This document shows positions 33,753 through 43,556 of a DNA stretch of 64,000 nt, in pieces. This DNA is from Streptomyces sp. NBC_01304. GTDB lineage: Bacteria; Actinomycetota; Actinomycetes; Streptomycetales; Streptomycetaceae. Each line of letters opens with the position of its first letter. The stretch's first letter is position 1. Under the pieces are notes generated by a model. That model was not told where the DNA came from. It did not search any database and was given only the letters and a program-made list of their open reading frames with translations. The stretch spans positions 9,920,001 to 9,984,000 of the forward strand of contig NZ_CP109055.1 of the NCBI RefSeq assembly GCF_035975855.1, written 5' to 3'. Made by a program: the position numbers and the translations under genes.

Positions 33753-36611
33753 GTGCGGTTCTCGATCCTCGGTCCGGTCGAGATATCGGACGATGACGGG
33801 CCCCTGGCCGGGACCGCGCCCCGCCATCGCGCTGTCCTGGGGTACCTGCTGCTGCACGCTGGAACGGTCCTCAGCGCCGACCGGTTGATCGACGCGGTCT
33901 GGGGCCTGACGCCGCCCGACACGGCGCGGGCGCAGGTGCATGCCGCGGTGACGGCGATCCGCCGGGTCCTGCGCGGCACCGGGACGGCGGAGGTCCTGGA
34001 GACCCGGCCGTCCGGCTACGTGATCGTTCCGCGGCCCGGGCAGCTCGACTCGAGGGAGTTCGACGCCGCCGTCGCCGATGCGTCCGCGGAGGAACCCGAG
34101 AAGGCCGCCGTGTTGCTGCGCGAGGCGCTGACGATGTGGCGCGGTCAGCCGTTCGCCGACGTCAACGCCGACTATGTCGCCGATGCGCGGGCCCGGCTGC
34201 TGGAGCGCCGCCTCGCCGCAGTCGAGCACCTGATGGAGCTGGAGCTGTCGCTCGGCCGCCACCGGGAGGTTCTCGACGAGCTGTCGGCCGAAGCGGCAGC
34301 CCACCCCTTACGAGAGCGGCTCTGCCGTCACCTGATGCTCGCCCTGCACCGGGCGGGCCGCCAAGGCGACGCCCTGGGTGCGGGCCGCCGGTTCCGCCGC
34401 AGGCTCGCCGAGGACCAAGGGCTGGACCCGGGACGGGCCTTCGTCGTCCTGGAGCAGTCCATCCTCAATGACGATCCGGGCCTGCACCTCACGCCGAGCC
34501 CGCCCCGACCGGCACCCGCCATGGTGAGGCGCGCGAACTTCCTGCCCTTCGACATCCCGGACTTCGCCGGGCGCGACGACGAACTCGACCGCCTCGGCGC
34601 CGCGTCCGGCGTGGTGACTCTCGCGGCCATCGACGGGATGGCCGGCATAGGGAAGACCGCGCTGGCCGTCCATGCCGCGCACCGACTGGCCGACGCCTAT
34701 CCGGACGGGCAGTTCTTCGTCGACCTGCACGCGCACACCGCCGGGCAGGCACCGCTGGAGCCCGAGGCGGCGCTGGAGGTGCTGCTGCTCCAACTCGGCC
34801 TGCCGGCCGAGGCGATCCCGTCCGGCCTGGTCGGCCGCTCGGCGCTGTGGCGGTCGGGACTGGCGGGCCGGCGCGTCATCACCGTCCTCGACAACGCGGC
34901 CAGCGCCGACCACGTCCGGCCGCTGCTGCCGGGGGCGACGGAGAGCCTGGTCCTCATCACCAGCCGACGGCGCCTGTCCGACCTGGACGGCATCGAGGCG
35001 CTGACGGTGGATCTGCTGCCTGCCAGGGACGCCGTCGAACTGTTCACCCGGATCATCGGGGAGCGGGCGCATGCCGAGCCGATCGCCGTCCTCGACGTGC
35101 TGCAGCTGTGCGGGTTCCTTCCGCTGGCCGTCCGGATCGCGGCGGCGCGGCTGCACAACCGGCCGCGCTGGACCGTCCAGTACCTGGCGGGCCGGCTGCG
35201 CGACCAGAAGCGGCGGCTGACCGAACTGTCGACCGCGGAACGCGGATTGACCGCCGCCTTCGCCCTGTCCCACCAGTACCTCGACGAGGACCAGCAGCGG
35301 ATGTTCCGCCTGCTCGGTCTCCATCCCGGGCACGACGTGGATCCCTACGCGGCGGCGGCTCTGGCGGACACGACGCTGGACCGGGCCGAGGATCTGCTGG
35401 AGGACCTGCTCGACGCGCACATGCTGCAGCAGCACGAACCGGGCCGGTACACCTTCCACGGACTGCTGCGCGAGCACGCCCTGGCCACCGCGGCGGCGAC
35501 GGAGTCCGAGCAAGCCAGGCACGACGCACTGACCAGGCTGTTCGACCACTACCTCTACACCGCGCGCACAGCCATGGACAAGATCCACCCCTACGGTGCC
35601 GGCCAGCGTCCGGTGATCCCGCGACCGGACACCCCGCTCGTCGACCTGGCGGATCCGGCCGCGGCGACCGTCTGGCTCGAAACGGAACGTGCCAACCTGA
35701 TCGCCTCGGGAAGCCACACCGCCGAGCACGGCTGGCCCCTCCACACCGGGCACCTGGCATCGATCCTGCGGCCCTACCTCGGCCATGCCCACCAATCCGA
35801 CGCCCTGGCCGTGCACGCCCAGGCCCTGCAGGCGGCCCGGACTTGCGGCGATCGGGCACGCGCCCTCACCGACCTGGGATGGGAGTGCTGGCGCCTGGGC
35901 CGGTACACCGAGGCCATCACACACTCGCAGACCGCGGTTCAACTGGCCCGCGAGAGCGGGGACCGTCTCCTTGAATCACGCGCCCACAACACCCTCGGCA
36001 ACGTCCTGTGCAGGCAGCGCGACTACCCCACCGCCCGCGATCACCTCGAAACCGCGCTCACGCTCTGCCGCGACAGCGGCAACCGGATCGGCGAAGCGCA
36101 CGTCCTGGGCAACCTCGCCGCCGTCTACGAGCGGCAGGGCCTGCTCGACGCCGCGCACCGGCATCTGACCGACGCGCTGGCCCTGCACCGCCTACTCGGC
36201 AACCGTGGCGGCGAGGCCTCGGTCCTGAACGGCCTCGGCGGCATGCACCGCCGGACGGGCAGCTACGAGGAGGCCCGCGCCCACTACCAGCGGGCCAAGG
36301 ACCTTTACCACGACCTCGGTTACGTCAGCGACCAGGCCGAGACACTCAACGGCCTCGGCGACGTGGCCCGGGCGGCCGGCGAACCCGCGCGCGCCCTCAC
36401 TGAACACCTGGCAGCCCTCGGCCTGGCCCGCGACCACGGCAACCTCCCCGAACAGGCCCGCGCCCACGACGGCCTGGCCCGCGCCCACCAGGCTCGGAAC
36501 GACACCGGCCAGGCCCACGCCCACGCCCTCCAGGCCCGCGAGCTCTACACCGCCCTGGCGGTTCCCGAAGCCGAGGACATCGCGGAACTCATCCGGGAGC
36601 TGGCTCCCTGA
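33753..36611 (+). CDS. AfsR-like SARP-NB-ARC-TPR regulator
   Basis: 952 residues in the AfsR layout: winged-helix SARP domain (VRFSILGPVEI to about 90), BTAD domain (about 95-245), NB-ARC NTPase with P-loop GMAGIGKT at 295-302 and SLVLITSRRRLSDL sensor, then TPR repeats from about 690 to the end (ARALTDLGWECWRLGRYTEA, LNGLGDVARAAGEPARALTE). GTG 33753 has GGGGGGAG upstream and starts exactly at the conserved SARP N-terminus. Such proteins integrate a signal through NTP binding and TPR contacts. Divergent from the redox genes at 31982-33678. Confidence 0.92.
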   Translation: MRFSILGPVEISDDDGPLAGTAPRHRAVLGYLLLHAGTVLSADRLIDAVWGLTPPDTARAQVHAAVTAIRRVLRGTGTAEVLETRPSGYVIVPRPGQLDSREFDAAVADASAEEPEKAAVLLREALTMWRGQPFADVNADYVADARARLLERRLAAVEHLMELELSLGRHREVLDELSAEAAAHPLRERLCRHLMLALHRAGRQGDALGAGRRFRRRLAEDQGLDPGRAFVVLEQSILNDDPGLHLTPSPPRPAPAMVRRANFLPFDIPDFAGRDDELDRLGAASGVVTLAAIDGMAGIGKTALAVHAAHRLADAYPDGQFFVDLHAHTAGQAPLEPEAALEVLLLQLGLPAEAIPSGLVGRSALWRSGLAGRRVITVLDNAASADHVRPLLPGATESLVLITSRRRLSDLDGIEALTVDLLPARDAVELFTRIIGERAHAEPIAVLDVLQLCGFLPLAVRIAAARLHNRPRWTVQYLAGRLRDQKRRLTELSTAERGLTAAFALSHQYLDEDQQRMFRLLGLHPGHDVDPYAAAALADTTLDRAEDLLEDLLDAHMLQQHEPGRYTFHGLLREHALATAAATESEQARHDALTRLFDHYLYTARTAMDKIHPYGAGQRPVIPRPDTPLVDLADPAAATVWLETERANLIASGSHTAEHGWPLHTGHLASILRPYLGHAHQSDALAVHAQALQAARTCGDRARALTDLGWECWRLGRYTEAITHSQTAVQLARESGDRLLESRAHNTLGNVLCRQRDYPTARDHLETALTLCRDSGNRIGEAHVLGNLAAVYERQGLLDAAHRHLTDALALHRLLGNRGGEASVLNGLGGMHRRTGSYEEARAHYQRAKDLYHDLGYVSDQAETLNGLGDVARAAGEPARALTEHLAALGLARDHGNLPEQARAHDGLARAHQARNDTGQAHAHALQARELYTALAVPEAEDIAELIRELAP

Positions 36612-36715
36612 CCGTCATCCCGCACCGCCGCCGCAGGGCGAACCACGCCCGACAGCACTCACGTGAGCACTTCGCCTGGTTCGGCGACCGGACGGCCCGG
36701 TGTCCGCCACGACGC

Positions 36716-37162
36716 TCAGGAAGCAGGACGAGGCCCCCCGGCCCGAAACCGCTCCACCCCCACGATGTGCCGCACCTTGACCGGCCGCACGATCACCGCG
36801 ACCCGTTCCTCTCCCGGCATCAGCCACTCGAAGCGCTCGCTGCCCAGGTACTTCCGGGCCAGGCGGTCCATCTGCCCGCGTGCCTCCTCGCCCTCGATGA
36901 AGCGGGCCACCTCGCCGCTGATCTGTACGCGGTCGAAGGGGTCGGTGGCGTCGGCGTGGGAGAGGTAGACGCGGGGGTCGCGGCGCAGGTTTTCCTCCTT
37001 GACCCGGCCCACGGAGGTGTTGAACATCAGCTCCCCGTCTCCCTCAAGGTCCACCCACATCGGGCTGACCTGCGGCGCCCCGTCGGCGAACACGGTGCCG
37101 ACGTACCAGATGTTGGGGGCCACAAGGCGGGCGCGGACGGCTTCGTCGAAGATCGCAGTCAT
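36716..37162 (-). CDS. PPOX-class F420-dependent oxidoreductase
   Basis: 148 residues with the split-barrel flavin/F420-binding fold: NIWYVGTVFADGAPQVSPMW, MFNTSVGRVKEENLRRDPRV, then RVQISGEVARFIEGEEARGQ. The family binds F420 or FMN and reduces quinones, biliverdin or unknown substrates. A single-gene unit between the AfsR-like and SARP genes. Confidence 0.88.
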   Translation of the reverse strand: MTAIFDEAVRARLVAPNIWYVGTVFADGAPQVSPMWVDLEGDGELMFNTSVGRVKEENLRRDPRVYLSHADATDPFDRVQISGEVARFIEGEEARGQMDRLARKYLGSERFEWLMPGEERVAVIVRPVKVRHIVGVERFRAGGPRPAS

Positions 37163-37218
37163 CCGAGCAGGCTAACAATCAAGAGAGGGGAGGCAGTTAG
37201 GGGCGTAGGCCCGTCGCG

Positions 37219-38025
37219 TCAGGCCGCCGGGGCCGCGCCGCCGCCCCCGAGCAGCACCGGTGTCGAGCCGCCCCCGAGCAACGCCGGATCCTGCCGCAAC
37301 ACCCGCTCGTGCAAAGCACGCAGCGCGGGCCCGGGATCGGCGCCCATCGCGTCCGCGATGCGGGATCGCGCCTCCTCGTAGGCGAGCAGCGCGTCCGAGG
37401 AACGGCCGCTGCGGTACAGGGCGAGCATCAGCAGCCATACGGGGCGCTCGCGCAGCGGGTGGGCCGCGACCTGGTGGACCAGTTCGTGCAGGCACTCGTG
37501 GTAGCGGCCGAGTTCGAGCTCCGCCTCGATGCGGGCCTCCAACACCATCAGCCGCTTTTCCGCGAACCGGCGCCGCTCGGCTGCCAGACAGGGCCCCGCG
37601 AGGCCCTCGGCGAAATCGCCCTGCCACATCGCCTCGGCCTGTCGCACCAGCAGCCCGGCCCGCCGAAGATCCCCGGCGTCCCGCGCGGCGACCGCCTCAC
37701 GCAGGACGGCCCGCCGGTCCCGCAGGTCGTCGATGGCCGCCCCGGTCAGCCGGTAACCGGTGCCCGTCCAGGCCAGTTCGGGCCCGGCGTCGGCGAAGGC
37801 GCGGCGCAGACCGGAGACGTACTTCTGGACGAGATTGCGTACGTGGGCCGGTAGTTCGTCGCCCCACACGGCCGCCACCAGCGCGTCGTACGACATCGCC
37901 CGGCCGTCCTGCAGGAGCAGCACCGCGAGGACGGCGCGCTGTTTCGGCGGGCCGAGGTCCACGGGTGTGCCGTCGCGGAACGCCCGCAGCGGGCCCAGCA
38001 GTTCGAAGCGCATCCCCTCACCCAT
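37219..38025 (-). CDS. SARP/AfsR-type transcriptional regulator
   Basis: 268 residues: a winged-helix domain (MRFELLGPLRAFRDGTPVDL, KQRAVLAVLLLQDG, RNLVQKYVSGLRRA, GTGYRL) and a BTAD (RYHECLHELVHQVAAHPLRE, LMLALYRSGRSSDALLAYEE). The tail repeats PALLGGGSTPVLLGGGG, which is low complexity. ATG 38013 (MRFELL) is an alternative start. Divergent from the MMPL gene, its likely target. Confidence 0.88.
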   Translation of the reverse strand: MGEGMRFELLGPLRAFRDGTPVDLGPPKQRAVLAVLLLQDGRAMSYDALVAAVWGDELPAHVRNLVQKYVSGLRRAFADAGPELAWTGTGYRLTGAAIDDLRDRRAVLREAVAARDAGDLRRAGLLVRQAEAMWQGDFAEGLAGPCLAAERRRFAEKRLMVLEARIEAELELGRYHECLHELVHQVAAHPLRERPVWLLMLALYRSGRSSDALLAYEEARSRIADAMGADPGPALRALHERVLRQDPALLGGGSTPVLLGGGGAAPAA

Positions 38026-38131
38026 GGGCCGAGCCTAACCCGGTGTGAAGCCCCACAGTTGTTGATCTTCCAGGGGGCCTTCCAGTGGCTCTTCCAGCGC
38101 CTGGTCAGCGGCCCGGCCGAACGTGGGCGGC

Positions 38132-40432
38132 ATGTCTTCCCCAAGTTTCCCGCCCCGCCCATCGCCCCAAGGCCGCCCCACCGCCCTGACTCGTCTAGGT
38201 CATCGCCTCGTACGGCACAGCCGCGCCGTACTGATCACCGTCCTGCTCGTCTTCCTCGGTCTCGGTGCCTACGGGGCAGGCGCGCAGGCCGACTTGGAGC
38301 TGTCGCGCTGGGATGCGCCCGGCACCGAGTCCGTGGCCGCCGCCGACGTGCTGCGCGAGGAGTTCGGCACCGGAAACCCGAACCTCGCCCTGCTGGTCAC
38401 CGCACGCGGCGGCAACGTAGACGCACCGAAGACGGCCCAAGGCGCGCGGGCCCTCGCCGACGAGGTGCGCGGACTGCCCGGCGTCACGGACGTGGCCTCG
38501 TACTGGAGCGGCAAGAGCCCGGCCCTGCGTAGCTCCGACGGCGCCGGCGCGCTCATCCTGGCCCGGCTCGAAGGCTCCGCCACCGACACCCGCGAGCGGC
38601 TCGCAGAGCTCCCACCCCGGCTTACCCGCACCACACCCGAACTGACCGTCGCGGTCGGCGGGCAGGAGGAGATCTCCCGGCAGGTCGGCGAGCAGGCCCG
38701 GCAGGACTTCCTCCGTGCCGAACTGCTCGTCCTGCCAGGGGTGTTGCTGCTGCTGATCCTGCTGTACCGGCGAACCGTCGCCGCGTTGCTCACCGTCGGC
38801 GTCGGACTCCTGTCCGTCGTCGGGACGCTCGCGGGGCTGCGCGCCCTCGCGCAGGTGACCCAAGTGTCCACGTTCGCCGCCAACTTGGCGCTCGTGCTCG
38901 GCCTCGGACTCGGGATCGACTACAGCCTCTTCGTCATCAACCGCTACCGCGAGGAGAGGTACGCGGGTCGCCCACAGAGCGATGCCGTGGTCCGCGCCAC
39001 GGCCGCCGCCGGGCGAACCGTGCTGTTCAGCGGGGTCACGGTGGCCGTGTCGCTGTCCGCGCTGCTCGTCTTCCCGTTCTTCTTCCTCAGTTCGTTCGCG
39101 TACGCCGGTGTCCTCGTCGTGCTCACCGCCGTCGGCGGAGCGCTGCTCTTCCTGCCCGCGGCCCTCGCCCGTTGGGGCCACCGCGTCGAGCGCGCGAAAC
39201 CGGCGCGGGAGAGCGGGTTCTGGCATCGGACCGCCCTGGCCGCGATGCGCCGGCCGGCCGCCGCGGGCACGGCCGTCCTCGGTGTCCTGCTGCTGGCCGG
39301 ATCGCCGCTGCTCGGCCTGAAGTTCGGGCTGCCCGACGAGCGGACCCTGCCCGCGGGCGCCTCGTCCCGCACGACCTCCGAACGCGTCCACGCCGCCTTC
39401 CCGGCCGAGCCCACCGACACCCTTCAGGTCGTTCTGCGCGCGCGGGCCGACACGAAGGCGTACGCCGCCGACCTCTCCCGGATCTCCGGAATCTTCCAGG
39501 TTGACGCCCCCGAGGGAACGTACCGACGCGGCCACCTGACACCGACGCCCCCGCAGCCCGGCCTGACCTCCGCGAGCGGCCTGCCGCGCCTCGCCGTCGT
39601 GCCCACGCAGGCCGCGATGTACGCGGATGTGCCCGCCCTGGTCGAACGCGTCCGGGACACCCGCGCCCCCGTCCCCGTACTGGTCGGCGGCTACCCGGCC
39701 GAGACCAGCGACTTCCGCTCCGTCCTCCTGGAGCGGCTGCCGCTCGCGGTCGGGCTCGTCCTGGCGGCGACGTATCTGATCCTGTTCCTGATGACCGGCA
39801 GCGTGCTGCTGCCCGCCAAGGCGACGCTCCTCAATCTGCTCAGCCTGTCGGTGATGTTCGGCTGCCTGGTCTGGGTCTTCCAGGACGGGCACCTGTCCGA
39901 CCTGCTCGGCTTCACTCCGACCGGGTCGATCGAGCCGAGCATTCCGGTGTTGATGTTCTGTGTCGCGTACGGCCTTTCAATGGATTACGAGGTGTTCCTG
40001 CTCGCCCGGATCAAGGAGGAGTACGAGGCCACCGGCGACACCGGGCGGGCGGTCGGCGAAGGGATCCGGCGCAGCGCACCCCTGATCACCGCGGCGGCCG
40101 CGATCCTCGCGCTGTCGTTCCTGGCCTACGCGAGCGGGGGAGTGGTCTTCCTCAAGGAGCTCGGCGTCGGCGCGGCCCTGACGATCGTCGTCGATGCGAC
40201 CTTGATCCGCGTGGTGCTGCTGCCGGTGGCGATGCGGCTCGCGGGGCGGGCCAACTGGTGGGCGCCGAAGCCGCTGCGCACACTGCACCGCCGCTTCGGC
40301 CTGAGTGAGGCGCCGCGCCCCGCCGAGCAGGACGTACTCCACCGGAAGTATGAAAACCCGCAGTTGTCCACACCCCCACCAGCCGCTATGGCGCCCGGCC
40401 CGCTCGCCATAGCGGGCGGGGGTGACCGGTGA
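38132..40432 (+). CDS. MMPL-family RND-type exporter
   Basis: 766 residues with two MMPL halves. Each half has one membrane helix, a large extracytoplasmic loop, then five helices (first at about 30-50, cluster at 190-340; second at about 360, cluster at 530-710). Conserved GLGIDYSLFVINRYREER and AYGLSMDYEVFLLARIKEEY carry the proton-relay Asp pairs. Actinobacterial members export lipids or drugs. The last 30 residues (from about 735) are Pro/Ala-rich and lie beside the integrase; the 3' end contains an inverted repeat and may have been altered by integration. ATG 38132 is preferred to the GTG at 38123. Confidence 0.92.
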   Translation: MSSPSFPPRPSPQGRPTALTRLGHRLVRHSRAVLITVLLVFLGLGAYGAGAQADLELSRWDAPGTESVAAADVLREEFGTGNPNLALLVTARGGNVDAPKTAQGARALADEVRGLPGVTDVASYWSGKSPALRSSDGAGALILARLEGSATDTRERLAELPPRLTRTTPELTVAVGGQEEISRQVGEQARQDFLRAELLVLPGVLLLLILLYRRTVAALLTVGVGLLSVVGTLAGLRALAQVTQVSTFAANLALVLGLGLGIDYSLFVINRYREERYAGRPQSDAVVRATAAAGRTVLFSGVTVAVSLSALLVFPFFFLSSFAYAGVLVVLTAVGGALLFLPAALARWGHRVERAKPARESGFWHRTALAAMRRPAAAGTAVLGVLLLAGSPLLGLKFGLPDERTLPAGASSRTTSERVHAAFPAEPTDTLQVVLRARADTKAYAADLSRISGIFQVDAPEGTYRRGHLTPTPPQPGLTSASGLPRLAVVPTQAAMYADVPALVERVRDTRAPVPVLVGGYPAETSDFRSVLLERLPLAVGLVLAATYLILFLMTGSVLLPAKATLLNLLSLSVMFGCLVWVFQDGHLSDLLGFTPTGSIEPSIPVLMFCVAYGLSMDYEVFLLARIKEEYEATGDTGRAVGEGIRRSAPLITAAAAILALSFLAYASGGVVFLKELGVGAALTIVVDATLIRVVLLPVAMRLAGRANWWAPKPLRTLHRRFGLSEAPRPAEQDVLHRKYENPQLSTPPPAAMAPGPLAIAGGGDR

Positions 40433-40491
40433 GCGCAACGCACACGCCCACTGTCCAGAGGCTTGCGGCATCCGGGGAGGGCGCCGCAAGC
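40383..40491. repeat. Two perfect inverted repeats at the element boundary (attachment-site candidate)
   Basis: CCGCTATGGCG (40383-40393) mirrors CGCCATAGCGG (40405-40415) at the MMPL 3' end, and GCTTGCGGC (40461-40469) mirrors GCCGCAAGC (40483-40491) just after it. Both lie between the chromosomal MMPL gene and the integrase, where the left attachment site should be. They could also act as terminators. The core cannot be fixed without the other junction, which is outside the window. Confidence 0.4.
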
Positions 40492-40575
40492 CCCGCAGGC
40501 CATGGGCAGACCAGAAGCACACCAGATGACCTTTTCGGGGCAAATAAGGCTGATGTAAAACCGCACGCTTGTTCC

Positions 40576-41598
40576 ATGCAACTCCCCGACATCTGGGACT
40601 GCTGGAAGAACGACACCGAAAACGACTACGCCGCCCGCACCATCGACGGCCGCATCCGCGTAGTCGAACGCATCTGCCGCCACCACCAGCTCACCGATCC
40701 CCACCAGCTCACCGAAGCCCACATCCGCGCCTTCTTCACCGAACGCGGCACCAAGCCCAGCACCCGGCGCACCTACCTGACCGCCGTGAAATCCTTCGCC
40801 ACCTGGGCAGGCATCCCCGATCCCACCGCGAAGATCAAACGCCCCAAGCGTGCGAGGCGCCGCCCCAAGCCCGTCACTGAAACCCAGCGACTGCAGCTCC
40901 TCGACTACCTCAAGACCCACAACCGGCCCATGTACGTCGCCGCCTTACTCGCCCTCTACGCCGGGCTCAGGGCCTTCGAGATCGGGCAGCTGCGCGGCGA
41001 ACACATCCTCCCCGACCCCGACGGCACCGGCGGAATCCTCACCGTCCACGACGGCAAAGGCGACAAGACCGAAGACGTACAGGTCGACCAACTCCTCATC
41101 GACGAACTCGCCCCCGAGATCGCCGCGGGCGGATACGTCCTGGGCCGCTACGTCACCGGCAACACCGTCACCAGCAGATTCCTGTACTGGGCCAAAGCCA
41201 AAGCCGGTGTACCCGCCTCCATCCACCAGCTCCGCCACTGGTTCGTCACCTGGACCTACCGCGTCAAAAAGGACCTGATTGCCGCCCGCGACCAGGCCCG
41301 CCACGACTCGGCCGGCACCACCGAGGACTACATCGAATCCGACCGTGGCGTTGCCCGCGCCACCGCCCGCGCCCTCCCCGGCGCCTCCCTCTCAGGCACC
41401 ACCGCCCACGTGCCGGTCATCGAGCAACTGGGCTCCGAAGCCGTCGAATTGCTGCGTCAGCAGTTGACCGTCGACCCGGAAGCGTTTCTCGAGAAAATGG
41501 CGCGCCTGCATGCCCGTTTCCGGCACCAGGAGCAGCAGATGGCAGCGATGCGGCAACTCATGTCAGCCATCCCCCAACTCCCGGAAGACACCCCATAG
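40576..41598 (+). CDS. int: Tyrosine recombinase/integrase
   Basis: 340 residues from ATG 40576. N-terminal SAM-like core-binding domain (DDTENDYAARTID-type, TYLTAVKSFATWAGI), then the catalytic domain: Arg132 in YAGLRAFEIGQL, Lys in HDGKGDKTEDV, His217 and Arg220 in HQLRHWFVTW, His243, and nucleophile Tyr252 in EDYIESDRG. About 85 residues follow the Tyr, including a predicted coiled coil (EKMARLHARFRHQEQQMAAM), longer than usual. It marks the left end of the element and reads inward. An in-frame upstream extension to 40429 is unlikely to be translated. Confidence 0.93.
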   Translation: MQLPDIWDCWKNDTENDYAARTIDGRIRVVERICRHHQLTDPHQLTEAHIRAFFTERGTKPSTRRTYLTAVKSFATWAGIPDPTAKIKRPKRARRRPKPVTETQRLQLLDYLKTHNRPMYVAALLALYAGLRAFEIGQLRGEHILPDPDGTGGILTVHDGKGDKTEDVQVDQLLIDELAPEIAAGGYVLGRYVTGNTVTSRFLYWAKAKAGVPASIHQLRHWFVTWTYRVKKDLIAARDQARHDSAGTTEDYIESDRGVARATARALPGASLSGTTAHVPVIEQLGSEAVELLRQQLTVDPEAFLEKMARLHARFRHQEQQMAAMRQLMSAIPQLPEDTP

Positions 41599-41652
41599 GT
41601 GGGGCTGCGTCACCGGCACCGAGACCACAACCATCTCCAGAAGGCGCAACCG

Positions 41653-41892
41653 TTGACCCGCATCATCACCGCCACGGTCCTCCTCGACGGCACCGACCGC
41701 ATCCACGCGCACATCAACCCGCCGTGGACCGAACCAGACGGGCGGCCCGTCGCCTCAGCGCTCGGCCTCGACCTCGACGGCCTGTCCGTGATGCTCAACC
41801 CTGACCAGAACGTACGGGGCGCGCAGATCCTCGCCCTGCAAGAAGCCGTCGGGCAGTTGGCGAATGCGCACGGCAAGGAGATCAGCCGGTGA
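41653..41892 (+). CDS. Small phage-type hypothetical protein
   Basis: About 79 residues from TTG 41653 (AGAAGG upstream); GTG 41599 is the alternative. The sequence (LTRIITATVLLDGTDRIHAH, then LGLDLDGLSVMLNPDQNV) has no recognised family. The stop overlaps the next GTG. First of a chain of nine coupled genes to 44605. Confidence 0.55.
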   Translation: MTRIITATVLLDGTDRIHAHINPPWTEPDGRPVASALGLDLDGLSVMLNPDQNVRGAQILALQEAVGQLANAHGKEISR

Positions 41893-42311
41893 CCGCCCGC
41901 CTGATCGACACCGGCCCGATCTGCTATCTCTCGCCCGGCACCGGCCTGGTGTGGCGGCCCTGCCGCACGTGGGAGACCGAGCACGGCGATGTCGTGTCGG
42001 TGGTCACCGAGACTTCGGAGCCGACGCGCAGCATTGAGTCCGCGGCCGACGAGATCCGCCGGGGCCTTACCAGCGCCCGGCCGTGGGCCGACCCGGTCCG
42101 GATTATCGAGCACTGGCCCACGGGTACGGGCGCCCCCGACGAGGAGCACTACGCCGAGCAGTTGCCGGTCCCCGGGGGCGGCATCCGGTGGGAACACCGC
42201 ACCCCGCACGCGCTGGCCGAGTTGCTCGGCCCCACCTTCGAACTCACCAAGCCCGACGCCACACCTGTTGACGGCATTGGCCCTATCCCGACTGGACGGA
42301 ACCCCTGGTGA
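41889..42311 (+). CDS. Phage-type hypothetical protein
   Basis: 140 residues, soluble, acidic. Contains VWRPCRTWETEHGDVVSVVT and PRSIESAADEIR-like helical segments; no family recognised. GTGA overlap on both sides couples it to its neighbours. Confidence 0.6.
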   Translation: MTARLIDTGPICYLSPGTGLVWRPCRTWETEHGDVVSVVTETSEPTRSIESAADEIRRGLTSARPWADPVRIIEHWPTGTGAPDEEHYAEQLPVPGGGIRWEHRTPHALAELLGPTFELTKPDATPVDGIGPIPTGRNPW

Positions 42312-42760
42312 CCACCCCCGAACTCCATGCGGCCCTGACCAACGGCGCCGAGGGCGTCTACCACCAGGTGGCGGCCGTCCTGCTCCTGACCGGACACGAC
42401 CAGTGGCCCGACCGCCTCGACCGCGCAGGCTTGGTGCTGTGGGACGACGACCGGCAGTACGCGGCCGTGAAATGGCGCGACGTCCTCGACCGCCTCGACG
42501 GCCCCCCACGCCGCGCTGCCGACGACGGGCCGTGGGATGAAACCTATGACGAGCTGATCTGCTCCGGATCCGCGGCCCGCATCCTGCGCCTCGCCTGCGC
42601 CCTCGGCGCCGGCATGCCCATCGACCTGCGCGACGCCCTGTCGAGCCTGGACGACATCAACAAGCTGTTGGTCCTCGACGCGGTCGCGCACGCGATGGGC
42701 GGCCACCAGTGGGCCGACACCCTCCACATCCACCCCCACGACATCGAGGCCGAGCTGTGA
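42308..42760 (+). CDS. Phage-type hypothetical protein
   Basis: 150 residues, mostly helical (HQVAAVLLLTGHDQWPDRLD, ARILRLACALGAGMPIDLRD). No recognised domain. The GTG start overlaps the previous stop. Confidence 0.6.
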   Translation: MTTPELHAALTNGAEGVYHQVAAVLLLTGHDQWPDRLDRAGLVLWDDDRQYAAVKWRDVLDRLDGPPRRAADDGPWDETYDELICSGSAARILRLACALGAGMPIDLRDALSSLDDINKLLVLDAVAHAMGGHQWADTLHIHPHDIEAEL

Positions 42761-43167
42761 GCAACCCGTACCAGCGCTTCCACGAGCAGGCCGCAGACGA
42801 TCCGCGTGTCACCGCAGATGTGTTCGCGCTCATCCACCCAGAAGGGCACGTCACCTTCGAGCAGGGCACCGCGTACGGCGTCGCCACGGTGGTCGACCCG
42901 CATCACGGGGCGATCAGTGGGTTCATGCTGTACGACGCGACCGGACGTGCCGTGATGCGCGGCTACGGAGCGGATGTGGCACTCGCCATGCCCGAGAAGT
43001 ACGCGCCGAACCCGCTCGCGGAACGGATCATCCCGATGCTGGGCGGCCCGGTGCAGCCGTGGCGCGGACATGTGGCCCTCTTCGCCTGGAACGGCGTCGA
43101 TGAAGCCCGTGGTCTGAATGCCGAGCAGCAGGAACGCATCCGGGCCGTGGCCGGTGAGCAGCCGTGA
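42757..43167 (+). CDS. Phage-type hypothetical protein
   Basis: 136 residues from GTG 42757 (overlap with previous stop). Mixed alpha/beta; FALIHPEGHVTFEQGTAYGV and LGGPVQPWRGHVALFAWNG. No recognised family. Confidence 0.6.
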   Translation: MSNPYQRFHEQAADDPRVTADVFALIHPEGHVTFEQGTAYGVATVVDPHHGAISGFMLYDATGRAVMRGYGADVALAMPEKYAPNPLAERIIPMLGGPVQPWRGHVALFAWNGVDEARGLNAEQQERIRAVAGEQP

Positions 43168-43556
43168 AGCTGCCCGACGTGCTCACCCCGGATCCGGACA
43201 CCGGCGCCTACCTCCTCGGCGAGCATGCCGGTAGCCGCTGGTATCTGAAACAGATGATCTTCACGTGGCGGATCGTCGGATGCCCGATCACGGAGAACGG
43301 ATGGCCCGAGGAGTATGCGTGGGACTACCCCAGCCACCACGTAGCCCTCACCGCCATCACGATGTTCGACCCGGAAACGATGAACGAACCCCCCGGCTAT
43401 GTGAAACGCAAGGGGGACGTCCGCAAGGCGCCCCGCAGCGACGATCATCCGCGCTACAACCGGGCGCGCTGCCTGCACGGCCACTACCAGGCGGACCGGG
43501 ACTGTCCCTGGCCCGGATGCCCCACCAACCCCCACACCCGCCAGGAGCAGCAGTGA
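43164..43556 (+). CDS. Phage-type hypothetical protein with C-terminal Cys/His cluster
   Basis: 130 residues. The N-terminal 90 residues carry several Trp (WYLKQMIFTWRIVG, GWPEEYAWDYPS). The C-terminus has CLHGHYQADRDCPWPGCP, a Cys/His pattern that could bind zinc. GTG start overlaps the previous stop. Confidence 0.6.
   Translation: MKLPDVLTPDPDTGAYLLGEHAGSRWYLKQMIFTWRIVGCPITENGWPEEYAWDYPSHHVALTAITMFDPETMNEPPGYVKRKGDVRKAPRSDDHPRYNRARCLHGHYQADRDCPWPGCPTNPHTRQEQQ

Noticed and set aside
34308..35942. 544-codon minus-strand frame inside the AfsR-like gene
   Set aside because: No domain or ribosome-binding site; fully covered by the well-supported plus-strand gene.
40433..40575. tRNA gene as integration target
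   Set aside because: No cloverleaf or T-loop sequence is recognisable between the MMPL gene and the integrase.
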